64,000 nucleotides of DNA from Halorubrum yunnanense (GCF_026586675.1 NZ_JAODIX010000064.1:21825-85824); one strand, 5' to 3'. Positions 9,722 through 18,164 are shown, numbered from the stretch's first letter. Notes: a model not told the origin generated them from the letters alone. Made by a program: numbers and translations.

Positions 9722-10774
9722 GTGTACTGGCTCGAACTCGCCGGGGAGACAGACCCGTTCGCTGCCCGGGAGGCCGCGACCGCGGCGACCGGCGTGGAGC
9801 TGACCGCGCCCGGGGTCGCGAGGGCCGGGAGCGTCGGATCCGGCCGTCACGGGGGGTCGTCCCCTGTCAGCCGGCTCGCCTACACCCGCGCCGCCCACGA
9901 GGCGATCGCCCGGACGGACGCCGACGTTGACGCGGCCGCCGCCGCGCTCGACGCGGCGCCCCTCGACCGCTCCGGAACGGTCGCGGTGCGGGCCCGCAAC
10001 GTCCGGAACACGACCGACGCCTCGACGACCGACGCCGAGCGCGAGCTCGGGAGCGTCCTCGTCGACCGCGGGTTCGACGTCGACCTCGACGACCCCGACC
10101 ACGTCCTGCGCGCGCTGTTCGCCGCGGGCGAGCGCGCCGCCCACGAGGCGGTCCCCGGCGCCGACGGCGGCGACGCGTCGGTCTGCGCGCTCGGCTGGGT
10201 GGCCGCGGAGGCCGCCCGCGATTTCGCCCCGAAGCCGACCGATCGACCGTTCTTCCAGCCGGGGAGCATGGCCCCCGCCGACGCCCGCGCGTACGCCAAC
10301 CTCGCGGGCGCCGCGCCCGGTCGGACGCTGCTCGATCCGATGTGCGGCACCGGCGGGCTCCCGCTCGAAGCCGGGCTCGTCGGAAGCGACGCCGTCGCCT
10401 GCGACGCCCAGCGGAAGATGGTCCGCGGGACGCGGGAGAACCTCCGGGAGTACGTGGACGCCCGTTCCGAGAGCCCCGACTGGCACGTCGCCCGGGGCGA
10501 CGCCACGGCCCTCCCCCTGCGCGACGACGCGGTCGACGGGGTCGCCTTCGACGCGCCGTACGGCCGGCAGTCGAAGGTCGCCACCCACGAGCTCGGAGAC
10601 CTCGTCTCGGGCGCGCTCGCGGAGGCCGCCCGGGTCGCGCCCCGCGCCGTCGTCGTCGCCGACCGCGACTGGCGCGGGCCGGCGCGCGCCGCGGGCTGGA
10701 CCGTCGACGCCGCCTTCGAGCGCCGGGTCCACCGGTCGCTCACCCGGCACGTGCTGGTACTCGACCGGGCGTGA
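9722..10774 (+). CDS. TRM11-type tRNA (guanine-N2) methyltransferase
   Basis: 350 aa from GTG 9722 (YWLELAGETDPFAAREA, the usual N-terminus of the family); an in-frame TTG at 9695 is an alternative. The N-terminal half is the THUMP-containing tRNA-binding region. The C-terminal half is a Rossmann methyltransferase with the SAM motif LLDPMCGTGGLPLEAGL and catalytic motif IV as DAPYGRQS. In archaeal TRM-G10 enzymes this motif is usually DPPYG. The enzyme likely makes N2-methylguanosine at tRNA position 10 from SAM. It is transcribed divergently from tbp. Confidence 0.88.
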   Translation: MYWLELAGETDPFAAREAATAATGVELTAPGVARAGSVGSGRHGGSSPVSRLAYTRAAHEAIARTDADVDAAAAALDAAPLDRSGTVAVRARNVRNTTDASTTDAERELGSVLVDRGFDVDLDDPDHVLRALFAAGERAAHEAVPGADGGDASVCALGWVAAEAARDFAPKPTDRPFFQPGSMAPADARAYANLAGAAPGRTLLDPMCGTGGLPLEAGLVGSDAVACDAQRKMVRGTRENLREYVDARSESPDWHVARGDATALPLRDDAVDGVAFDAPYGRQSKVATHELGDLVSGALAEAARVAPRAVVVADRDWRGPARAAGWTVDAAFERRVHRSLTRHVLVLDRA

Positions 10775-10942
10775 CCGCGGTCGCTCTCGGGGCGCGACAA
10801 GCCTGAATTTGGCGCGATCGCACCGTCCCGAGAGTGAACGACCGGTCGGTGATACTCGGCATCTGAGCGTCGCAGCCGACAAGTTTCAGTTTCACTCTCC
10901 CTCCGGGCAACGGTTAAGTGGACGGCCTCTCGTGGTGTGCAT

Positions 10943-12070
10943 ATGACCGGGGACGCCGGCGGCGACATGCTCTCGTGGGACGAGTCGGTGTTCCGCGACG
11001 AGTCGGTGTTCGAGATCGACCACGTCCCCGAGACGTTCCGCCACCGCGAGAGCCAACTGGAGAGCCTGAAGTACGCGCTCCGCCCCGCGGTGCGCGGCTC
11101 CCGCCCGCTCAACACGATGGTTCGCGGCCCGCCCGGGACCGGGAAGACGACCGCGGTCCAGAAGCTGTTCAGCGAGCTCGGCGCCCGCACCGACGTCCGG
11201 ACGGTCCGGGTCAACTGCCAGGTCGACTCGACCCGCTACGCCGTCTTCTCGCGGCTGTTCGAGAGGATATTCGACTACGAGCCGCCCTCCTCCGGGATCT
11301 CGTTCAAGAAGCTGTTCGGCCAGATCACCGACCGGCTCGTCGAGGCGGACGACGTACTCGTCGTCGCCCTCGACGACGTGAACTACCTCTTCTACGAGAA
11401 CGAGGCGTCCGACACCCTCTACTCGTTGCTCCGCGCGCACGAGGCGCACTCCGGCGCGAAGATCGGCGTCATCGTCGTCTCCTCCGATCTGGGCCTCGAC
11501 GTGATCGACGACCTCGACACCCGCGTGCAGTCGGTGTTCCGCCCGGAGGAGGTGTACTTTCCCGTCTACGACGCGACCGAGATCTACGACATCCTCCTCG
11601 AGCGCGCGAAGCGCGGGTTCCACGACGGGGTCATCGGTGACGCCGAACTGGAGCGGGTCGCCGACCTCACCGCCGAGAGCGGTGACCTCAGGGTCGGGAT
11701 CGACCTGCTCCGCCGCGCCGGCCTGAACGCGGAGATGCGCGCCTCGAAGACGATCGCCGAGGAGGACGTGGAGTCGGCGTACGAGAAGTCCAAACACGTC
11801 CACCTCTCGCGGTCGCTCCGCGGGCTCTCGGAGTCCGAGCGCGCCCTCGTCCGCGTGCTCGCGGAGAACGACGGCGAGCGCGCCGGGGCGGTGTACGAGG
11901 CGTTCCACGACGAGACCGACCTCGGCTACACCCGCTACTCCGAGATCATCAACAAGCTCGATCAGCTCGGCGTGATCGAGGCCGAGTACGCCGACGTGGA
12001 GGGACGCGGCCGCTCCCGCGAGCTCTCTCTAGCGTACGACGCGGAAGCGGTGCTGGACCGGCTGGAGTAG
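10943..12070 (+). CDS. Orc1/Cdc6 family AAA+ replication initiator
   Basis: 375 aa from ATG 10943; an in-frame ATG at 10967 is also plausible. Walker A is RGPPGTGKTTAV, Walker B is VVALDDVNYLF, sensor 1 lies in VIVVSSDLGLDVID and sensor 2 in AESGDLRVGIDLLRRA. The C-terminal winged helix covers about residues 285-370 (SESERALVRVLAENDGERAG, GYTRYSEIINKLDQLG). The family binds origin repeats and loads MCM. I see no origin-recognition-box cluster in the 160 bp upstream or the 120 bp after rpiA, so this may be a paralogue not tied to a local origin. Confidence 0.92.
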   Translation: MTGDAGGDMLSWDESVFRDESVFEIDHVPETFRHRESQLESLKYALRPAVRGSRPLNTMVRGPPGTGKTTAVQKLFSELGARTDVRTVRVNCQVDSTRYAVFSRLFERIFDYEPPSSGISFKKLFGQITDRLVEADDVLVVALDDVNYLFYENEASDTLYSLLRAHEAHSGAKIGVIVVSSDLGLDVIDDLDTRVQSVFRPEEVYFPVYDATEIYDILLERAKRGFHDGVIGDAELERVADLTAESGDLRVGIDLLRRAGLNAEMRASKTIAEEDVESAYEKSKHVHLSRSLRGLSESERALVRVLAENDGERAGAVYEAFHDETDLGYTRYSEIINKLDQLGVIEAEYADVEGRGRSRELSLAYDAEAVLDRLE

Positions 12071-12109
12071 CCCGACGCCTTTTCAGTCTCCCCCCGCCCA
12101 ATCGACGGT

Positions 12110-12835
12110 ATGAAGACGAGCGGCGGGAGCGACGCGGCGAAGCGACGCGCCGGCGAGTCGGCGGCCGGGGCGGTCGACGACGGCGACGTGGTCGGACTCG
12201 GCACAGGCTCGACTGCGGCACACGCGATCCGACGGCTGGGCGACCGGGTTGATGGCGGGCTGAGCGTACGGGGCGTCCCGACTTCCTTCGCGAGCCGCGA
12301 GCTCGCCGCTTCTCGGGGGATCCCCCTGCTCGACCTCGACGAGGCGGTGGGTCCGGACGCGCCCGGGATCGACGTCGCGATCGACGGCGCGGACCAGGTC
12401 GCGGTCGGCGACGGCGACGAGCCGACCGCGGGGGCCCTGATAAAGGGCGGCGGCGCCGCCCACGCCCGCGAGAAGCTGGTGGACGCCACGGCCGACCGCT
12501 TCCTCGTCGTCGCCGACCCCTCGAAGGAAGCCCCGGTGCTCGACCGGGCCGTCCCCGTCGAGGCCCTCCCCGCCGGTCGGTCGGCCGTCGCCCAGGCGGT
12601 CCGCGCGGCCGGCGGCGAGCCGACGCTCCGCGCGGCGGAGCGGAAAGACGGGCCGGTCGTCACCGACAACGGGAACCTCGTGCTCGACTGCGCGTTCGGC
12701 GAGATCGCGGCGCCGTCGGAGCTCGCCGCGACCCTCTCCGCGACGCCGGGCGTCGTCGAACACGGGCTGTTCGTCGACCTCGCCGATGAGGTCCACGTCG
12801 GGACGGAGTCGGGGGTTCGGGTGCTTACGCGCTGA
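12110..12835 (+). CDS. rpiA: Ribose-5-phosphate isomerase A
   Basis: Interconverts ribose-5-phosphate and ribulose-5-phosphate, feeding nucleotide and histidine synthesis. 241 aa, normal length. Family signatures are all visible: phosphate loop GLGTGSTAAHAI, active-site IDGADQV, KGGGAAHAREKLV with the catalytic Glu of the REK segment, VTDNGNLVLDC, and the C-terminal PGVVEHGLFV. The residues following IDGADQV are shortened and Gly/Asp-rich compared with E. coli. The gene starts 39 bp after orc1/cdc6 on the same strand and may be co-transcribed. Confidence 0.96.
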   Translation: MKTSGGSDAAKRRAGESAAGAVDDGDVVGLGTGSTAAHAIRRLGDRVDGGLSVRGVPTSFASRELAASRGIPLLDLDEAVGPDAPGIDVAIDGADQVAVGDGDEPTAGALIKGGGAAHAREKLVDATADRFLVVADPSKEAPVLDRAVPVEALPAGRSAVAQAVRAAGGEPTLRAAERKDGPVVTDNGNLVLDCAFGEIAAPSELAATLSATPGVVEHGLFVDLADEVHVGTESGVRVLTR

Positions 12836-12958
12836 CCGCGCGGGAGTCGGCCACCGAGGACGACCGGGACAGGCGCGTCGCCGCCGAGACGGGCGGACGG
12901 ACGCGTCGCTCGCCGGTCGGCCTGGGATAAAAAAATCGGGTCGAGAGTCGCGTCCGCC

Positions 12959-13126
12959 TTAGAGGTCGCGCGGCTGCACCGTCTTCCGGTCGTTGGCCTC
13001 GGCGCGGCGCGCGGCGTCTTCGAGCAGCTCGTCCACTTCGTCGTCCAGCGCGTCGTAGAAGTCCGAAGCGACGTTCTTGTCGTCCAGCGCTTCCTTGACG
13101 GCCGCTTTGACAATAAGGTCTGCCAT
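12959..13126 (-). CDS. Small DUF1931-type histone-fold protein
   Basis: 55 aa: begins MADLIVKAAVKEAL and ends NDRKTVQPRDL. The helix-strand-helix pattern, with the helix around VDELLEDAARRAEAN followed by KTVQPRDL, is that of half of a histone fold; small haloarchaeal DUF1931 proteins look like this. The ending KTVQPRDL is the region that in histones precedes helix 3. Whether it binds DNA or acts as a dimeric adaptor is not known. A TATA-like GTTAATAAG at 13150-13158 on the plus-strand text lies about 28 nt upstream of the start, giving a near-leaderless mRNA. Confidence 0.85.
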   Translation of the reverse strand: MADLIVKAAVKEALDDKNVASDFYDALDDEVDELLEDAARRAEANDRKTVQPRDL

Positions 13127-13397
13127 GCGATCGGTGGTATCCGTCGATAGTTAATAAGAGTTCCTGAATTCGCCCGCGAGGGGCTCCGTGCGGCCCGTTC
13201 GCGAGGGGTTGCCGGATTGGTGACTTATAAACTTTGTGAGAACGGTCGGCGAGCGAGAACTATCCCGGCGAGATCGACCCGGAATCGACCCGGAGTGGTC
13301 CCGATTTCGCTCCGAACTCGGGTCGAACCGCCCTCGCGGGTCCGCCCGTCCGCCGCGGACCGATAGGTTCGACCCCCTCCGACTCCGACGGGCGTTC

Positions 13398-14183
13398 ATG
13401 CGCGACACGCTCGAGGCGCTCGACGCCGGGGAGATCGGCGTCGCGGAGGCGGAATCGCGGCTCGCGGGCTACGCGACCACGGCGGCCGGTCGCTTCGACG
13501 CCGCCCGCGAGCACCGGCGGGGGATCCCCGAGGCGGTCCTCGCGGAGGGGAAGACGCCGGCCGAGGTCGCGGCGCTGGCGACGACCGCGGTCGAGACGAC
13601 CGGCCGCGCGCTCGTCACCCGGGCCGACGCGGAGGACGCGGCCGCGATCCGGACGGCGGCGGCGGACCTCGATCTCGACGCGGCGGACTCGATCGACCCC
13701 GCCGTCACTCACGACGAGCGGGCCGGGACGGTCGTCGTCCACGCGGCCGACTTCGATCCGCCCGCGTTCGACGCCACGATCGCGGTCGTCGCCGCCGGTA
13801 CCGCGGACGCGGCGGTCGCGGGCGAGGCGGCGGTCGTCGCCGGCGAGGTCGGCGCGGAGATCGATCGCGTCGACGACGTCGGTGTCGCGAACCTCGACCG
13901 GATCTTAGACCAGCGCGACCGGATCCGCGAGGCCGACGTCGTCGTGGTCGCCGCGGGCCGCGAGGGGGCGCTCCCCACGGTCGTCGCGGGGCTCGTCGCG
14001 GCGCCGGTGATCGCGCTCCCGGTCTCCACCGGGTACGGCGTCGGCGGCGAGGGCGTCGCCGCGCTACAGGGCGCGCTCCAGTCCTGCTCGGTGCTCACGA
14101 CCGTGAACGTCGACGCCGGCTTCGTCGCCGGCGCGCAGGCGGGGCTGATCGCCCGCGCGATCGACGCGGGGCGGGGCGAGTGA
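13398..14183 (+). CDS. larB: LarB, nickel-pincer cofactor biosynthesis carboxylase/hydrolase
   Basis: 261 aa from ATG 13398. Related to the PurE (NCAIR mutase) fold. LarB carboxylates nicotinic acid adenine dinucleotide at C5 and hydrolyses the phosphoanhydride, the first step to the nickel-pincer nucleotide used by lactate racemase LarA. Visible features: the N-terminal helical region DTLEALDAGEIGVAEAE, the AIR-carboxylase-like core TIAVVAAGTADAAVAGEAA, VAAGREGALPTVVAGL, and VSTGYGVGGEGVAAL. No larC or larE is adjacent, but a LarA-like gene lies at 55686-57005. Confidence 0.93.
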   Translation: MRDTLEALDAGEIGVAEAESRLAGYATTAAGRFDAAREHRRGIPEAVLAEGKTPAEVAALATTAVETTGRALVTRADAEDAAAIRTAAADLDLDAADSIDPAVTHDERAGTVVVHAADFDPPAFDATIAVVAAGTADAAVAGEAAVVAGEVGAEIDRVDDVGVANLDRILDQRDRIREADVVVVAAGREGALPTVVAGLVAAPVIALPVSTGYGVGGEGVAALQGALQSCSVLTTVNVDAGFVAGAQAGLIARAIDAGRGE

Positions 14184-14308
14184 CCGGCGGTTCGACACCC
14201 GACTTATGACGGGGGTTTATATGCGATTCTCCGGAAGCTGGCGGGGGTGAGAAAGGGTATTTGTTCGTCGAACCCATACAGTAGTACGCCGGTGAACACC
14301 GGTACCGA

Positions 14309-14461
14309 ATGCCACGCTGTGACCACTGCGGGTCGCACGTCTCGGACCGTTTCGCGCGCGTCTTCACGGACGAGTACGGCGACCTGAACGCCTGTCCGGA
14401 CTGTTCCGCGAACGCCGGGATCGCCGAGGTCTCTCGGGAGCGCGCCCGTACCGGAGACTGA
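14309..14461 (+). CDS. Small zinc-ribbon protein
   Basis: 50 aa. Two CxxC pairs, CDHC at residues 4-7 and CPDC at residues 29-32, can bind one zinc ion as a ribbon. The intervening segment [18 protein letters not shown] matches the common haloarchaeal micro-protein layout; such proteins are abundant in haloarchaea and largely uncharacterised. It lies between larB and the GIY-YIG gene on the same strand. A TTTATATG box at about 14215-14222 would give a leader of some 65 nt. Confidence 0.8.
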   Translation: MPRCDHCGSHVSDRFARVFTDEYGDLNACPDCSANAGIAEVSRERARTGD

Positions 14462-14531
14462 ACCGGTCGAGCCCCCGCGACGCCGGACCGAGACCGCCAG
14501 CTATTCGTCTCGGTCGCGTCGATCCCGCACC

Positions 14532-14804
14532 GTGTCGACGTCGAATCGAGACTCCCGCCACCACGTCTACGTGATCGAGTGCGCGGACGGAACGCTTTAC
14601 ACCGGCTACACCACCGACGTCGAGCGACGCGTCGCCGAGCACGACGCCGGCGAGGGCGCGAAGTACACCCGGGGGCGGACCCCCGTGACGCTCCGGCACG
14701 TCGAGTCGTTCGACTCGCAGTCGGCGGCGATGTCGCGCGAGTACGCGGTCAAGTCGCTCACCCGCGCGGAGAAGGAGGCGCTGATCGGGGCCGAAGACGA
14801 CTGA
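14532..14804 (+). CDS. GIY-YIG domain protein (UPF0213/YhbQ-like)
   Basis: 90 aa from GTG 14532. The GIY-YIG motif appears as [17 protein letters not shown] with the downstream R in [11 protein letters not shown] and an E in [17 protein letters not shown], matching the short single-domain YhbQ-like group. These proteins are thought to be structure-specific nucleases in DNA repair, though the biochemical role is not well settled. It is convergent with hisG, ending 16 bp away. Confidence 0.88.
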   Translation: MSTSNRDSRHHVYVIECADGTLYTGYTTDVERRVAEHDAGEGAKYTRGRTPVTLRHVESFDSQSAAMSREYAVKSLTRAEKEALIGAEDD

Positions 14805-14820
14805 GAAGGCGGGCTTCCGA

Positions 14821-15711
14821 CTACTCGATCAGCCGCTCGATCTCGGTAACGAGGATCCCGCTGGCGCCGACGGCCTTCAGTTCCGAGATGGTCGCGAACA
14901 CGTCGTGCTCCTCGACGACGGCGTGGACCGCTACCATCCCGTTGCCCTCTTCGTCGGCCTCGACGTCCATCACCGTCGGGCCGCCGAGCCCGGGGATCAC
15001 GTCTTTCACCTCGTCGAGCCGCGCCTTCGGGGCGTTCATCATCAGGTAGCGGCGGCCGTCCGCGGCGAGGACGGACTCGAAGGCGGTCACCACCTGCTCG
15101 ACCTTTGGGTCGTCGACCACGTCGGGGCGGGCGAACAGCCGCACCGAGGAGTCGAGCACGTCGTCGATCACCGCCAGCCGGTTCACCTTCAGCGTCGTCC
15201 CCGTGGAGGTGATGTCGACGATGGCGTCCGCCATGTCGACGTGGGGGGTCAGCTCCGTCGCGCCGGTCACGGTGACCACGTCGGCGTCGACGCCCACCCG
15301 GTCGAGGTAGTCGCGGGTGACCGCCGGGAACTCGGTGGCGATCGTCCCGCCGTCGAGGTCCGAGACGACAGAGATGTCGCCGTCTTCCGGCGCCGCGAGG
15401 ACGAGCTTACAGGAGCCGTACCCCAAATCGAGCAGGTCGACGAGGTCGTCCTCGCCCGCCTCGCTCGCGGAGTCGGGGACGCCGCCGGACTCCGCGGCTT
15501 GGTCGAGGCCCGTGATCCCGAGGTCGGCCGCACCGTCGCGGACGTACTCGGGGATATCGGCCGCGCGCGCGAAGAGGATCGACACGTCGGGGTCGACGGT
15601 GTCGGCGTACAGCTGACGGTCGGCGGTCTCCTCGACGTGAAGCCCCGCGCGCTCCAACAGCGAGAGCGTCGGCTCGTGTAGGCGGCCCTTGTTGGGGACG
15701 GCGATGCGCAT
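14821..15711 (-). CDS. hisG: ATP phosphoribosyltransferase, long form
   Basis: First enzyme of histidine synthesis: condenses ATP with PRPP. 296 aa, the long HisG form. The catalytic domain begins [20 protein letters not shown] and has [12 protein letters not shown] and the PRPP loop [16 protein letters not shown]. The C-terminal regulatory domain (about 220-296, [20 protein letters not shown], ending VTEIERLIE) binds histidine for feedback inhibition in this form, so no HisZ is needed. No other his genes are adjacent. Confidence 0.95.
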   Translation of the reverse strand: MRIAVPNKGRLHEPTLSLLERAGLHVEETADRQLYADTVDPDVSILFARAADIPEYVRDGAADLGITGLDQAAESGGVPDSASEAGEDDLVDLLDLGYGSCKLVLAAPEDGDISVVSDLDGGTIATEFPAVTRDYLDRVGVDADVVTVTGATELTPHVDMADAIVDITSTGTTLKVNRLAVIDDVLDSSVRLFARPDVVDDPKVEQVVTAFESVLAADGRRYLMMNAPKARLDEVKDVIPGLGGPTVMDVEADEEGNGMVAVHAVVEEHDVFATISELKAVGASGILVTEIERLIE

Positions 15712-15865
15712 ACGGAACGCGTCGCGGGGACAGGGGGAAACGTTTTCGTCCGGCGGGCGGAACGGATGTCGACGCGAGATCGCTTATAAATAGTCGCGGT
15801 GGCGCGTGCCGACGAGCGCCCGCAGGGCGCGAGTCGCACGCGCGAGGGAGTCGCTGGCGCCATTA

Positions 15866-16970
15866 CTGGTAGTCATAACTTTTGAAAAGATAAGAAGCGA
15901 TCAACCCACGCTCTCGCAAAGCTGAGGCGATGAGCATATTTACGAAAAATGTCACAGATGAGCGTTCGATACGTTTCTACATCGGGTGCATCAAGCGGCG
16001 ACAGATCGCGTTTTACACTCTTCCAGATCTGTTCGATCGGATTGAGATCTGGTGAATACCGCGGTAATGCTACTCTCGTCAGATCGAGCTGTTCTACTAT
16101 ATTATCGACATACTCAGCAAAATGAGACGAAAAGTTGTCGCAAACGATGATGATCGGTCGCTTAGGATTCTTCTCGCGGATCTTGTGGGAAAAAATCGCC
16201 CACAGATTCCTTGCTTAGATCCGCTTTGCAGTCGACGACACTCGTTCCATTAAGCGCGTAAAATCCGAAGACGACATCGTCAAAATTCTCTGTCGGCGTC
16301 TCCTTTTGGATCGTTGGTTTCTCGAAGGCCCACAACCGCCGGCTGTTGTCCGTCGGTCGAGGCCACGCTTCGTCAAGAAACCCGACGACGACACCGCCGT
16401 CAGTCATCGCGTCGTCATCAAGATCGTCGAGAGCGGCCTCAAGACGTTCTTCGAGCTGCTCTTCAGCATCATCAGGGCGATCCGGAGATTCTGGTCGAGG
16501 GATCGCGTATTTAAGTCCAAGATCTTTGAGAACTCGTGAAAGATGTCGTTGTGAGTAAGATACGTTAAATCCATCTTCGATAAGCCGCTGAACTTCGTGG
16601 GTGGTGAGCGGTTGATGCCGTTCAAGCACCTCTCGAAGTCTTTCGCGCTGGTGCTCGTCAAGTTTTGGCGGACGGCCATCACCGAACTCGGGTCGAAGAC
16701 CGTCGACAGCGCCGTCGTTCCAGCGATCGATCCAGCGGCTCGCGGTCGGCGTCGAGACGCCGACACGCGTCGCCGCTTCGGTGACTGTATCGCCGAGATA
16801 GACGTTTTTAATCAAGCATAATCGCCGGACGAGACGAGGTTCTTCGTCCGATTGAGCTTGATCAATCGTCTCGTCGATCTCCTCTTCAGTGAGATGTTTG
16901 ACGAGCTGCTTCGACGGTCCAGGCATACCTGACGATCTCACGCGAACATTACAAATTTTTCGACTATCAC
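15866..16970 (-). mobile_element. IS630-family insertion sequence
   Basis: About 1105 bp, bounded by TA at 15864-15865 and TA at 16971-16972, the target duplication typical of IS630. Terminal inverted repeats are weak but visible: CTGGTAGTC at the left end against GTGATAGTC read inward from the right end. The single transposase gene is frameshifted (see next entry). The element sits in the loop of a 12-bp stem (15850-15861 with 16975-16986) of the dispersed repeat. Terminus positions follow from TA targeting and repeat comparison and could be off by a few bases. Confidence 0.75.
15873..16926 (-). pseudogene. IS630-family transposase, frame-disrupted
   Basis: From ATG 16926 the first frame runs to a stop at 16162 and encodes two helix-turn-helix regions (VTEAATRVGVSTPTASRWID, then a second at about residues 85-125) and the first catalytic Asp in VVGFLDEAWPRP. 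At a run of six T followed by CCC near 16185-16193 the homology passes to the +1 frame, which continues to a TGA at 15873 with the second Asp in IIIVCDNFSSH and the Glu in YSPDLNPIEQIW. All three DDE residues survive across the two frames. One extra T, or programmed frameshifting, explains it; I favour a recent inactivating mutation. Confidence 0.82.
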
Positions 16971-17283
16971 TATCGGCGCCAGCGACGAGGTTGGGGAGGC
17001 GTGAGGTGCGGGGCGGTGCCGTGCGGGGTGGGACTCAAAGGGGCAGTCGCGAGGCGGGCGCAGGCGACGTAAGCACCGCAACGAAGGAGCGTAAGCGACT
17101 GAGTGAGGAGCACAGCGAGCGTGCGTCCGCCTCGCAGCTGGGGCTTTGGCGGTGTTCGCCGCCGATCTGCTGTCAACCATTTATAAGCGGCCGGCTGGGA
17201 CTTTGGACGCGTTCGACGGCGATCTGCTATCAGCTATTTATAAGCAAGCGGCTGGGATGTCGGAGGAGATCACAGTTGCCGAC

Positions 17284-17721
17284 CTACACGCTCTGGTCTC
17301 GGAACCGACGAACGTCGACCTCGATGGGCAGGTCGTCGAAGTCGTCGTCCGCGCCGGCGACGAGCGTCGCGTCGCGATCACGAGCGAGCGCGACGGCGTA
17401 CGCGTCGGCGAGCGAGATGTTCCCGTGAGCTTTCACCTCGGCCGCCAGTCGCCAGTCCGCCGACTCGATGTCCAATCCTCGCCGCTCAAGCGCGCGGAGG
17501 TCCCGGTCGGCCTCCCGAAGCGAGGCGTCCGTCGGGACGTCGTCGACGCCCTCGAACCGGGAGACGAGGTAGAACACCTCGCCGGCGTTCGTCTCGGCGA
17601 GCGCCCCCGCCGATTCGCCGGCGAACACGTCGTCGAGGAGCGCGGCGACCGCTTCGTGACCGGGTTCTCCGTAAAGGTACGCGACGATCGCCTCGGTGTC
17701 GAAGACGTAGCCGCCGCTCAT
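17284..17721 (-). CDS. vapC: VapC-type PIN-domain toxin
   Basis: 145 aa PIN-domain ribonuclease. Conserved acidic residues: Asp in YVFDTEAIVAYL, Glu in LAETNAGEVFYLV, and Asp pairs in ISLADAYAVALARDRDATLV and GADDDFDDL, which coordinate Mg in the family. It overlaps the antitoxin gene by 4 bp (ATGA), a normal vapBC arrangement. VapC toxins cleave specific RNAs, often tRNAs, when the antitoxin is lost; the target here is unknown. Confidence 0.9.
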   Translation of the reverse strand: MSGGYVFDTEAIVAYLYGEPGHEAVAALLDDVFAGESAGALAETNAGEVFYLVSRFEGVDDVPTDASLREADRDLRALERRGLDIESADWRLAAEVKAHGNISLADAYAVALARDRDATLVAGADDDFDDLPIEVDVRRFRDQSV

Positions 17722-18011
17722 TCGTCCTCGGACGGGCGGAGCCGGTCGGCCCGCTCGGCTTCCCGACGCTTCTCCTCGTCTCGCAGCTCACGGAGCCGCT
17801 CCGTTGCTTCCCCGCGCTCGTGGCCCTCGGCGTGGATCCCGTGGAGTTCGTCCGGCGAGGGGACCGGTTCGACGACGATTCGCCCCTCCTCCTCGTAGAT
17901 GAACACCTCGCCGGGCGCCTCGATCCCGAACTTCTCGCGGAGCCCCTTCGGGATCGTGGCCTGCCCTTTCTGTGAGACACGTACTACCATTGGTTCACTT
18001 GTACTACTCAT
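17718..18011 (-). CDS. vapB: VapB-type antitoxin, AbrB/MazE fold
   Basis: 97 aa. The N-terminal swapped-hairpin DNA-binding domain is MVVRVSQKGQATIPKGLREK (residues 8-27). The C-terminal half is charged and helical (HERGEATERLRELRDEEKRR) and should wrap the toxin. Antitoxins of this kind repress their own promoter. Start 18011 fits the AT-rich box at 18040-18050, which gives a near-leaderless transcript; the internal Met at residue 8 is the classical AbrB start but is less well placed. GTTGTAC/CTTGTAC repeats at 18005-18026 could be operator half-sites. Confidence 0.87.
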   Translation of the reverse strand: MSSTSEPMVVRVSQKGQATIPKGLREKFGIEAPGEVFIYEEEGRIVVEPVPSPDELHGIHAEGHERGEATERLRELRDEEKRREAERADRLRPSEDE

Positions 18012-18039
18012 CTGTCTTAGTTGTACCTACGAGTTCGGT

Positions 18040-18050
18040 ATTACTAAAGG
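18040..18050 (-). promoter_or_regulatory. vapBC TATA-like box
   Basis: Minus-strand CCTTTAGTAAT, centred about 33 nt before the vapB ATG. Nearby TTGTAC repeats overlap the predicted transcription start, where antitoxin autorepression would be expected to act. Confidence 0.4.
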
Positions 18051-18164
18051 CACCGCCGATCGAGTCGCGTACTCTCTCGGTGAACGTCCGCGCGGAACCG
18101 GTTTCGCCGCAGTCACCGACGTAGCCCCGCCGCTCAAGTGTTTCGCCGCCCAACAGGGCGTATC

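Larger units (their letters stand above)
15782..17245 (+). repeat. Dispersed ~358-bp repeat, copy B/C, split by an IS630 element
   Basis: Full copy read on the plus strand. It begins with GCTTATAAATA at 15782-15792 and ends with its inverse TATTTATAAGC at 17235-17245. Removing the inserted IS and one duplicated TA leaves about 357 bp. Hairpin 1: 15802-15843. Hairpin 2: arms 15850-15861 and 16975-16986, interrupted by the IS. Conserved core: 16991-17053. Long-range stem 3: arms 17049-17057 and 17127-17135. Two exact 57-bp units follow (17138-17194, 17195-17251). No credible coding content. Confidence 0.82.

Noticed and set aside
10775-10942. Replication origin beside orc1/cdc6
   Set aside because: No AT-rich unwinding element and no set of long inverted origin boxes are visible; only short GTTTCA repeats occur.
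17138-17251. CRISPR array
   Set aside because: The 57-bp units are contiguous with no spacers between them, only two per locus, and no cas genes are present.
17146-17898. Plus-strand open frame across the 57-bp units and vapC
   Set aside because: Its 3' part is antisense to vapC/vapB and its 5' part is repeat DNA; the match with the copy D frame follows from unit length being a multiple of three.
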